Positions 48,057-57,908 of a DNA stretch of 64,000 nt are shown here, one piece after another. The notes beneath the pieces were generated by a model, which was given only the letters and a program-made list of their open reading frames with translations, had not been told where the DNA came from and ran no database searches. The DNA lies in assembly GCF_000002235.5 (NCBI RefSeq), contig NW_022145610.1, positions 32,172,306 to 32,236,305 of the forward strand. Reading direction: 5' to 3'. A program made the position numbers and the translations under genes. The stretch comes from Strongylocentrotus purpuratus. Its lineage: Eukaryota; Echinodermata; Echinoidea; Camarodonta; Strongylocentrotidae. Positions within the stretch are counted from its first letter, which is position 1. Every line of letters starts with the position of its first letter.

Positions 48057-48195
48057 TACATACACACACTCACTCACTCCCCTCCCCCCCCCCCTCCTCT
48101 TGATCAATTGCTGTACTCACGTTCTGAGTCTTGACAACGTCGTATTCTGGGCTTCGGCGGCTATCACAGAAGGTGCTCTTGATAACGGACATCAT
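45557..48195 (-). CDS. SOUL/heme-binding protein family (HEBP-like), four coding exons
   Basis: Exons on the minus strand are 48195-48121, 47446-47287, 46651-46471 and 45794-45557, all with GT-AG introns and compatible phases. They give 217 residues, close to the family's usual 190-220. The start MMSVIKSTFCDSRRSPEYDV is the first ATG of the exon, and a 5' UTR precedes it. SOUL-family features in order are EYDVV and SVWVSTS (about residues 17-41), KLFGYIQGQNEGNHYMDMTF (about 67-86) and FYCAFYNTPLKLFNRKNEIW (about 174-193). The last resembles the YNSPVKLLNRNNEVW region of vertebrate HEBP1. SOUL proteins are cytosolic or mitochondrial and bind porphyrins weakly or take part in heme handling, and vertebrate HEBP2 has also been linked to cell death. 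The exact substrate here is unknown. Introns contain CT microsatellites (about 47600-47630 and 47980-48050). The frame is intact. Confidence 0.88.
46120..46165. repeat. G-run MITE-end fragment in intron 3
   Basis: CAGGGGCGGCACC followed by a long G run resembles the end of hAT-type MITEs seen elsewhere in the window. No matching right end was found. Confidence 0.35.
47585..48060. repeat. CT/TC microsatellites in intron 1
   Basis: Pyrimidine-rich tracts at about 47610-47632 and 47975-48050, the second ending in CA/CTCA repeats and a C run. Pyrimidine-rich frames here are composition artefacts. Confidence 0.8.
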
Positions 48196-48835
48196 CTTGG
48201 CGATTTAGGAGGGAAATCGTCAGACAAACAAACACTTTTCGGATGGATGTAGGACTAAAAATACCGGTGATCCACTTAATAACTGGAAGGTTCTGTTGGA
48301 GGGAAAAGAGAAAGAGTTATGGATTTTTTTTCCTTCAATATTTGATTTAAAAAAAACTTTAAAAAAAACTCAATTAACAGAAAAATACGATCGTGTCATA
48401 TGAACTTTTTTTCTTCTTCTTCATCTTGCCATTAACAAAATAGTTAGTCATAATTTGTTGTAACCTTCACTTCGCAGAAAAGGAAAAATAGTTTGCCTTT
48501 GTAATATTTATCAATATGCGCGTGAGATTGAAATTGAAAAAAAGTACCGAGGACAACGACAATCGATTCTGGACAGCCTTATCACTACCCTTGCTGTCTG
48601 AGGGTAAAATTAAAAGAGGGAAGTACTTCGAGGGTAATTGTCCTATAAGGTATAATAATCCGGCCAATGGATATTATCGTCTGGCCGGGATCGCGGACAC
48701 CTAATGTGGTATATTCTCTTGCAGACTAATTTACATGAATGATGTTAAAGGCCTCGCTCTAAAATGATTACGTGCACGTGCTAATGTTGTCACAAACAAA
48801 TAAACAATAACAAATTATAATGTGTAAATCATTAC

Positions 48836-48920
48836 CTGGAATTTCGCAGTGTGCCGGTTTCCTGTAGGTCTATTCTCCAGATCTTCCTTCTCTCTTCTCT
48901 CGTTTGATGGTTGGTGATAC
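48836..48920 (-). other. Likely 5' UTR exon of the SOUL/HEBP gene
   Basis: On the minus strand this segment ends in a good donor (AATTCCAG|GTAATG at 48836/48835). The first coding exon has a plausible acceptor at 48292/48293 (CCAACAG|AACC), leaving about 97 nt of UTR before the ATG. The upstream limit, and therefore the promoter, is not defined by the sequence. Confidence 0.4.
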
Positions 48921-49702
48921 TAAAACAATATAGTTTTATCTCTGCTGTCATATAGCATATAAATATACTTGTAAACGTGCGTATTGTAACTGAAATAACT
49001 CTAATTATTGAAGGAAAACCGTGTATTATCTACTGCTCGATTCTGCTATGATATGTCAATCTGACTTCTCTGTTGTCATCCGCCTCTATTTATGCATTTT
49101 CCATCACGCACAATGTTAAGAACACATCGCTTTGCATACCGCGACTGAATTGAGAGTCAGACCTGGGAATTTCGCAATTCGTGACGTATACGTGTTTGGT
49201 ATAATGCAGACGACAACAATAAATAACCATTATTAGTGCACTTATGCGTTGAGCGAAGCGTGTTGTCTGCTGACAGTGACGTAAATACAAACATATATCA
49301 ACAAAGGGGTTGCATCCAAGCATAAATGACTATTGATAAAAGTATAATACATGTATTTATTCCTGAATTGAACAAAATATCACGTGCAGTGCTGCTCAGT
49401 GTAGCAGCTCCAGCGTTATTTGACACTCATGGTAATATGGTCGAAATAAAAGTGACATCATTTTAAATGATGTCACTCTTATAGATGCATTAATAATATT
49501 CATTCATTTGGTAGTAACTAAAAAGTGGCATTTGACTATTTTCAGTAAATGAATTGTATAGCGCGGACTAAAATCTTTGCTTTTTTTGTCAGTTATTTAA
49601 AAGTGGAATCCTCATTGATATAAAAATAATAAATGTAATATTTGTATTCGTCTTTGTCTAACCACTGCTGTCTTTTTTCTTCTTTTCTGTATGCATCCTC
49701 AT
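48921..49702. other. Upstream region of the SOUL/HEBP gene, no other gene recognised
   Basis: Probable promoter side of the minus-strand gene. No clear TATA or CpG-rich element could be tied to a start. A short inverted repeat 'agtgacatcatttt/aaatgatgtcact' lies at about 49451-49478. Confidence 0.4.
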
Positions 49703-50034
49703 CAGTGGCGTGCGCAGGATTTTTTCAAGGGGGGGGGGGGGGGGGGGGTTAAAATTTCGCAAGGACTCAGCCAGCCGCTGAATAAGCGGGGGGGGGGGGG
49801 GTAAGAGGACACTTTTTTTCGATCCCCCCAAAATCCGAAAATTTCACATTTTGTTCCGTTGGGGGTGGGGTGAGGTCAACTTTTTTTTTTTTTTTTTTTT
49901 AAAGTTAAAAAAAACAAAGGGGGGGGGGGAGGAGGGGTTCCCCAAAACCATACACAAAACATACACATAAAAAAAACTCAAGGGGGGGGGGGCTTTTGAG
50001 GTTAAACCCCCCCCCCCCCCTGCGTAAGCGCCTG
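49703..50034. mobile_element. hAT-type MITE (332 bp) with 8-bp target duplication
   Basis: Ends CAGTGGCGTGCGCAGG and (inverted) CAGGCGCTTACGCAGG. They are flanked by ATCCTCAT at 49695-49702 and ATCCGCAT at 50035-50042, an 8-bp duplication with one change. The interior is long G, T and C runs with 'cagccagccgctgaataagc'. Non-coding and fairly young by its flanks. Confidence 0.85.
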
Positions 50035-50089
50035 ATCCGCATACTTTCTCTCTCTCTCTCTCTCTCTCTCCTACTTAAAAAAAAAAATG

Positions 50090-50900
50090 AATATGGGTAC
50101 ATGTAAGTCAAGGTAAGAAAACGGTATAATTATGTGAATGGTATATCGAATTCAAAATTTCGCATGCTTTGTTCCTACCGGGTATATTGTGCCTTTCTCG
50201 TGTACTGTAATTATGACCAGAATAGAAACTGACGTCATGGCAGTACTGCATGGAATTTAAAGATTCCTTATTCTTATGGAAAATGGTATAAAACATCGAT
50301 TGGTGATAATTTGTGCATTATGCATTTTACTTCAAAAATGTGATCATTATATCAATGTCATATGGTCTCGACATTATGTATATCTGCCCCGTTTGAGTCT
50401 ACCTCTCTCTTCTTCCTGTGTCGTGTCAGGTTTTTTCTCTCACCTCTTCTCTCTCTCTATTTCTTCTACTTTTTTGACAATATTTTATTGAACATGGGTA
50501 AATGTAAGTCAAGGTTAGAGAACGGTATAATTATGTGAATGGTATATCGAATTATATTGTGCCTTCTCGTGTACTGTAATTATGACCAGGAAAGAAAATG
50601 ACGTCATGGCAGTACTGCATGGAATTTAAAGATTCTTATCGTTAGGGAAAATGGTAAACGTCAATTGGTGATAATCTGTGCATTATTCATTTTAATTTCC
50701 AAAATGTGATTATTATATCAATGTCATATGGTCTCGAAATTAAGTAGATCTGCTCCTGTTTGAATCTCTCTCTCTCTCTCTCTCTCTCCCTCTCTCTTTC
50801 ACATACCTTTATCTCCCTCTGATTTTCTATCTCTGCTTGTCAGATTGTCTCCCTGTGTTGTGTTATGTTTTTTCGCTCCCTCTCTTCACCCTCCACCCCC
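50090..50900 (+). repeat. Tandem duplication, two ~400-bp units
   Basis: The unit from 'tgggtacatgtaagtcaagg' (about 50094) recurs from 'tgggtaaatgtaagtcaagg' (about 50493). Shared segments include 'tgacgtcatggcagtactgc' and 'tcaatgtcatatggtctcga'. The second unit has small deletions and a longer CT tract. No coding potential. Confidence 0.85.
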
Positions 50901-51410
50901 GTATCACCTCCCTATCCTTCTTCTCTAGCTCCCCCTCTCTCTCTGTCACCTATTTCATTTCTCTCACATATTCTCACTCTCTCCCTCCACTCTCAACACC
51001 ACTTGCATCACCCTCTACTTTTGGAGTATACACATTATCCGGTTTCGTCATGTCCAAGCTATAACCAAAAATAGAACTATACGTCATGCACTGGCTGCGT
51101 GGATATTCATAAAGCGCGGCCGTATGCCTACACAAAATCTTCATTATAGCAAATCGCTTCGAAATATCGAAGAAAAAATAATGTCCACGTGATAAATATT
51201 ACTTTATTTCCCTGTCTATTTATTATAATTATGGCGCCCCATGTAAATAATAAATATGGAGTTCCGTCACAAAATCGCTCAAAATAACTGATTTTATCAC
51301 GAAATCAATCTCACAAAGTGATTTTGTCCATGGAATCAAATTTTGTACATATTTTTATATCGATCTCCAAATACCCCCAACTTTGGTCAATTTAGGGGTA
51401 TGGCTCTCAC
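50901..51410. other. Pyrimidine-rich and low-copy sequence
   Basis: A C/T-rich tract to about 51000, then unique sequence. No exon or element ends recognised. Confidence 0.4.
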
Positions 51411-51454
51411 AGGGGCACCTCAAAGGGGCGTGTAGGTAGCACGAAATTCAGAAA

Positions 51455-51497
51455 AGAGTTGAGAGAGAGAATCAAAGAGAGGGAATGTAGAGATAAC

Positions 51498-51540
<43 letters not shown>

Positions 51541-51729
51541 GAAAAGGGAGAGAGAGAGAGAGAGAGAGAGAGGGGGAGAGAGAGCAGGATAAAAATATAC
51601 TTGTACGTTAAGACTAACAAAGATCATTTTCAAGTCCAATGAAAAGTAGATTAGTCTCGTCAAAATTATAATCACGCGTTGAAACATTTTAATGAAGAGG
51701 GAAGAGAGAGAGAGAGGGAGAGAGAGAGA

Positions 51730-51765
<36 letters not shown>

Positions 51766-51790
51766 AACGGAAAGAGAGAAAAGGGGATGG
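51455..51790. repeat. GA microsatellite cluster
   Basis: Three blocks of (GA)n/(GGGA)n at about 51496-51540, 51550-51590 and 51700-51765, separated by ordinary sequence. The serine/leucine-rich minus frames here arise from the microsatellite. Confidence 0.85.
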
Positions 51791-52504
51791 TAGGGTATAC
51801 ATGAGTTTCGGTCAATAAAACCATTTGGCTTCTGAGAATCTTTTAACCTACAGAGGGTGTCAGTAATCGTCAAATATAATTATGATTATTATGCATGAAT
51901 CAAGTAAGCGATAAAGTTATAGTTTTGATGTATTCTTGTTGATTACTGTTGGTGATGAATACCGTGCAGATATATTCCAAATCAAATATGAAATATAAGC
52001 TTTATTGTACACCGTATATAATTATAATCAATATGTATGGAACAGTATAGAAAGATTGTAACTGCCCATTGGGAATAAATTGTTCTTACTATTGTATTTG
52101 GACAATTAATTTGATTAGATTTATTAGAAACTATACTGCACATGAATTGTACAATTTTCACCTTCCTTCGAGCATCTAGACCAATTATACATACTTGATT
52201 ACCCCCAAAAGGCATCCTTCCAGTGGGGATCAGTTTCTTCCAAACATTCCTAATTCCTATATATGGCACCTGTGATCCCAAAGACATATCAGACATACTG
52301 CCATTCAGTGTTATACAACCAGTTGAAAACAATGATTCACTTGATGTTCATAATTATCATTATATTCACCCTGTAATTTGAAATACGTGTACCTCCAATT
52401 TGATATCCAACAAAATTGCATTCTGATTATCAAAATACAATTATTTGTGACATGTGAATAAAATAATTTGTAACATGGCATTTAATAAATATTAATTTTA
52501 TGCA
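51791..52504. other. Low-copy sequence with an unassigned minus-strand ORF
   Basis: A 116-codon open frame runs 51982-52332 on the minus strand (MFSTGCITLNGSMSDMSLGS at its start). I recognise no domain. No splice context or codon signal makes it convincing. Confidence 0.35.
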
Positions 52505-52896
52505 GTAAAGATGAAGTTGAGTTCTGGTCATGCAATTGCATTGTGAAAGAAACGGTGTGGAATTGACCAGAAAAGGTTGATCATCTAGCATATAAGAATT
52601 TGTATGTATTGCAAGGTTCTGGAATCATCAAAATGACAAGAATAAGGCCAAGTCTTGGTAAAGTTACAAACACTGTACACAGAAAGATGTATATGGGAAT
52701 ACACGAACACGTGGCGTAAAAAACCGGCCCCCGAGTTTTACATGTTACATGACATATTTAGAATATGAAAGCATTTGAAGAGCCATGCTTTTCAGGGAAC
52801 ATGTCTTATCCGATGTTCTTCCACACTTCCATAATAAGAATGATAAAGTTCACAAATTATTTTTCACCTCTTCCCAGAACTCAATCTTCTCTTTAA
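52505..52896. mobile_element. MITE A copy 2 (~390 bp, TTAA-type ends)
   Basis: Inverted relative to the copy at 7852-8255. Ends are 'taaagatgaagttgagttct' and the inverse of 'agaactcaatcttctcttta'. Its right TTAA (52893-52896) is shared with the next element. Confidence 0.75.
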
Positions 52897-53416
52897 AGGT
52901 ACTATGTCCCATTAGCAGGCCCAACAAATTAAAAGATTACATTCCAACGGCATTTGAAAGATAATACTAATTTAGAACTTCCCTAAAAGGTGGGGCTTGA
53001 AAATGTCTTCAAGTGGGAAAATAACGACTATTAGTGGTTAAATCGACTTAGGAGCTATAGAGCCAATAATTAATAGTCTTGATTTTCAGACCATTGTATC
53101 GAATGGTCATACTTTTAATGCTGCGCAAAGATCTTGGCCATCACAAGAAGTGGGTTATTGATGTAGACAAATGCTCACGTACCCTTTAAAGCTCATTTTA
53201 TGTATGTTATTAACAAAGAAGAAAAACAGCCAGTCAGTCACTCAATAGTGTCCGACAGTGAAGTCTAGCAAGTAAACGGGTTTCCTTGCATAATTTAAAT
53301 ATTAGGACACTGCTAACGTTCAAATTTCACAGATAGGACATACATGACATATTCATAATTCCTGCAAAGTTCTACAGAACTTGAGGTTGACTGCAAAAGG
53401 GCCATAGTACCTTTAA
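52893..53416. mobile_element. MITE B (~525 bp) with 19-bp inverted ends and TTAA
   Basis: Left end TTTAAAGGTACTATGTCCC and right end GGGCCATAGTACCTTTAAA are inverted with one mismatch. TTAA at both ends suggests a piggyBac-like TTAA target duplication. A partial copy lies at 40056-40262. No ORF of note. Confidence 0.8.
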
Positions 53417-54440
53417 ATCTGATTACATATCGCAAATTAACGCAGTGCTAATTTTGGTAATCAGATGAAAAAGTTAGTTTTAGGCATGGCCGATACACCA
53501 AGTGGTAAAGAAAGAATGATATTCAAATCAGCCATAAAAAAGAAGTTTTTTTTTATACCTCTCTTTAGAAATCTAGCCATCTGATTGGTCGAAAGTGGAG
53601 TCGTGATTTTAACCATGCCATGTTGTTGTTGTTGTTCGTTTGGTATTATAATGGCTATTAGTCAAATTTGACTATTGTTGCCAATTTCATCGCATCTCTT
53701 TCTTTTAATGTCTTGGTAAAATTATTATTTCTTTCTTTCTTTTTCCAATCTCATTTTAATATAATATTAGTCATAGTCTACAAAAAAATAAAAACAAAAA
53801 ATTATTTCAAATTAAACCACGATCCGCACACAGTTCCAACTCACGCTGGCCCTGTCCTTTCTATGATGCCTTCTTACCAGCCCAGCGAGTTATGTTACGC
53901 CGTACGCTTCTCGGTTGATAAACTCAACCTATAGGTCACTCTGGCATAGACAAGGGGGCGTCGTGTACCTGTATGTTTAGAGGGTTTATTTATTTATTAG
54001 GAGAAAGACAACTGCATAAGCAAAACACTTGTGGGCTTTATTAGTTTATATGAGTTAGTTCATGAGATTATTTATATAGCGCATGACTTTTAACTACTAT
54101 AATCATTGGGGTGACATGCTTTCGAGTAATGATATATAGCAAGTTTTAATTGTTTTTTTTTTTTTCCCAGCAGATTTCATGTATCCTTCTCTCTCTCTCT
54201 CCTCTCCACTTCCCTAAAGTTGTGTGTATGTATTAAGATATGTTTTTCGATTGGTCAAATAAATAATGTTAAATTGTTTCAATCATTATTTTTTTTTTTA
54301 AATTAAAAGAGGCCTAAATAAGATATATAGGTCTATACGATCAAAACTTCAAATAAGACACTAATACAGGTGTAGGCATAAGGTTATACACAAAATACCT
54401 ATTTTCTCTTCTATTCAGCTCAAATTGATTGCGGTTTCTG
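53417..54440. other. Low-copy sequence, no gene recognised
   Basis: AT-rich, with a short GTT repeat at about 53622, a poly-T run at about 54151-54166 and a CT tract at about 54188-54202. Part of it may be the 3' UTR of the minus-strand LINE, whose exact 3' end I could not place. Confidence 0.4.
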
Positions 54441-57400
54441 TTTTTCATCTCTTTTTGATTTTACTTTTTACATAATCGCTTCGTTCTAAAAACGAAGCGA
54501 GAAATTGCCATTTGTACATGAGAGTCACTGTTTCGTAAACATATCATAATGTCCTCTTCCTTGGAAATATTAACTTCTGACATTAACATGGCCCTTTCTA
54601 TTATATACTTTGGACATTCTATCAAAAAATGTCTGACCGTTTCTAATGTTGGGCAGCTGTCACAGAAACCTGTGGAGTGGGTGCCCAAACGCAAGAGGTC
54701 TTGGTTGAGCCCAGACACTCCCAGGCGTAGTCGCCTAAGAATAGTTTCAGTTTTTCTTCCCAATTTACAAGAATATTGTGAGATAACATTTGGCTGAAGG
54801 ATTTTTAATGCCGATTGGGTATCATTCCACCTTTCTTGCCAAAGTAACTTTGAACTGTACAAAATTAAACTTGTCTTTTCAAATAAAGTCAATTTATTAT
54901 GCATTTCAATTTCCTGAGTTAGAGCTTTTTTTGCGTAGAAGTCTGCCTTTTCATTTCCCACTATCCCACAGTGGCCTGGAATCCATCCAAAGCGATTTCG
55001 ATCCCTCTATATTTCAATCGGGTCGTTATTATAAATATTTCTGTGACAAAGGATTCGTCACTAAAATGTTTCAAGGCTGTGAGGGCACTTAAGCAGTCGC
55101 TAAAAATGACTGCACCTGTATAGATGTTTGTTTCTTCGATCCATTGAAGGGCAAGAACAATTGCAGCCAACTCGGCTCTATACGATGAGGTAAAATTCGC
55201 CAATCTTTTACATTGGTGTACAGAAAAGTGTGGGATATAGAAAGCAGCCGAGCATTGGCCCTTCTCCGGAAACTTAGATCCATCTGTATATATATGCAAC
55301 TGGTTCGACCATTTTGTATTAATCAATTTTAAGCTTTGTTGCTGTAGTTCATTCGGATGGTCGGCTTTTGAAATCCGAGAGCTCAACTCGGTCGAAACCA
55401 GTGGGGGTTCAAAAAGCCATGGCGGAAATGGGGATGGTACGGCAGTTTCTGTCATGAAGTTTTTTATTTTACTCTGGGTTCTATACCCGAAAGGTTTACT
55501 AAGAAAGTCTTTTCCCTTTAGATAATCAAATTGCCAACATGGCCCTATGTTTTGTGATAATGGGTGGTTTGGGGATCTTTCGATACTTTGTCTATATTTA
55601 CTTGACACAATTTGTCTCCTTAGATCCAAGGGAAATTCCCCCATTTCCACTTGTAAGGATTGTAGGGAAGTGAGAGGTAGTCCTCCCGCACAAATCCGTA
55701 GCGCCTGGTATTGCACCGAATCAAGTGCCTTTTTTGTGGTGGTAGTAGCGCTATCGTAGGCCTCACATCCATAGTCGAGTAAAGATCTTATGAATGCCCT
55801 GTAAACCTTTACGAGGGATTTAGAAGAGCTCCCCCATTTAGTTCCCGTTAAACATCTTAGGATATTCAATTTTCTTTTACATCTCTTTACAACATTTTCC
55901 ACGTGTGGCTTCCAGGTCAATTTCTTATCAAAAGTTACCCCCAGAAAATGATGAGTATTCTGAAAGGGCACTTTTTTCCCGTCTAATTCTACTTGCGGTG
56001 GTGAGAGATTCATTGTACTTTTTGTAAAAAATATAGGGACTGTCTTATCAGCCGAAAGCCGAAATCCCCATCTGCGAAACTAAGTCTGGAGTCTATTCAG
56101 GTATTCCTGAAGTTTGCTTGATATTTGAAGGATATCCCTACCTGATGCCCATATGACAAAATCATCAGCATATACAGCTAAGGGCACTGAAGGATCTGTA
56201 GGGATATCACTAATCATTAAATTAAATAGCAGTGGACTCAAAATACTTCCTTGTGGGAGTCCATTATGCATATCATATGTTTTTGATTCAGTATTATTAA
56301 TTCTTACCTGAAAGGTACGTCCTGTCAAATAATTTTGTAGATATTGTAACAAATTTCCTTCTATTCCTTTTTGGGCGAGTTTGAATAGTAGTCCATTTAT
56401 CCATAATTTATCATAAGCTTTCTCAATATCTAGGAACACAGCTATTATGTGTTCATTACAATTGATATTTTTCTGAATATCGTTTTCTAGGAGAACTATG
56501 TTGTCTATGGCACTCCGCCCTTTTCTAAACCCGCTAATAAAATTAGGTAGTAACTCATGTTTTTCTACATACCATTGTAACCTTTCTTTGATCAAACGCT
56601 CGATTATTTTGGCGAAGCATGATGTGAGTGAAATGGGTCTATATGAAGACGCTTTCCGGGGATCTTTTCCAGGTTTCAAAATTGGTATCAAAATAGAGTG
56701 CTTCAGTGGGAGGGGTATTTCCCCTGTTCCCCAAATCCTGTTTATTATATCTAACATAACCTTTTTAGTTTCTTTAGGAAAGTTTTCATACACCTCATAA
56801 GGAATGTTATCTTGACCAGGGGCAGTCCGCTTTTTTGACTGTACTGCCTTTTCTAATTCAATGAGTAAAAAGGGTTCATTGATAACACTCTCCTGGATAT
56901 TCATGCTATTCTTTACTAAAGCTAAATACTGTTCATTTACCCTATCTTCTCTCATTCCTAAAGATTGAAAGTAGCGTCCAAAAACATCCACCTTTTCATC
57001 CTCCCGAGTTATTTCTTTGTCATTTTCTGTCAATGATGACATATTTTTTGACCTCGCACCTGGAACACCATTTAGTCGTTTTATGCAGGTCCAGATTTTT
57101 GACTCAGGCATGTAACGGTCCAGTTTCGTGCAAAACGCTTGCCAATATTTTTGTTCTGCTTGGCGGAGAACTCGTTGTGCCATTTTTTTCTTGTTACTAT
57201 AATCATCTATATTCTCCAGCGTTATCATTCTACCTTTAGAGAGCTTGTTACTCGCTTTATTTCTTTCTTTAATTTTAGCAGAACATTCTTTTGTCCACCA
57301 TGGGACCGGGTTTTGTTTCTTTTTACTCTTTTGGGGAACAGCTTCCTTTATAACTTCTTTTAGGTACTCCATAAATTGGGTGTACATTTCCTTTACATTT

Positions 57401-57830
57401 GTGTTTTTTAATGTAATCTGTCCATTTAATACTTCTTCACATTTCTTTGCAAAGTTAGACCAGCTTATATTCTTAAAAGAAAAAGGCTTTTCTACCACAT
57501 TTCCATTAGGCATACCTGCATTTGCTCTATGCGGATCTGTACTTTTTTCGAGAGACACTTGGAGAGAGATTGGGAAGTGGTCACTACCAAAAGTACTCCG
57601 CATGACTCCCCATGTAGACTTACACGCCAAAGAAGGAGATGTGATACTTAGATCCAGACATGATGTTTTCCCCGTTCGTGGGTCTAATCTGGTCCCCTCT
57701 CCATTGTTCAAAATAATCAAACTGTTCTTATTCAAAAAATGTTCTATTACTTCACCGTTTTTGTCTGTTTTCTCGCTGCCCCATAAAACGGTTTGATTTT
57801 CAAAGATACCGTAGATTTTTTTTTTCCCCT
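54440..57830 (-). mobile_element. 5'-truncated I-like LINE (endonuclease C-term, RT, RNase H)
   Basis: The minus-strand ORF2 runs from the endonuclease C-terminus to the end. SCLDLSI and GSDHFPISL are the last endonuclease motifs. RT motifs follow: LKPGKDPRKASSYRPISLTS, DIEKAYDKLW, NGLPQGSILSPLLFN and the catalytic YADD (56161-56172). An RNase H domain has YTDGSK, SYRAELAA and FSDCLSAL, then GHCGIVGNEKADFYAKKA. The C-terminal CDSCPTLETVRHFLIEC has a CCHC-like spacing. The EN-RT-RNase H order fits the I superfamily. Only two lesions are visible in this part: an in-frame TAG near 56081 (RLQT*FRRW, probably once W) and a one-base shift near 55000 just before FGWIPGHCG. ORF1 and most of the endonuclease are missing, so it is a 5'-truncated, dead but young copy. 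Confidence 0.85.
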
Positions 57831-57908
57831 TTAATAAAAATCCGACTGCTGCATGCTGCATTGTTTCTTCGATTTTCTTCGTTACTACTGGAGACGTATG
57901 ATTCAATC

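Noticed and set aside
51472-51873. 133-codon serine/leucine-rich minus-strand ORF
   Set aside because: Generated by the GA microsatellites.
57245-57796. 183-codon plus-strand ORF
   Set aside because: It is the antisense of the LINE ORF2 and has no recognisable domain.
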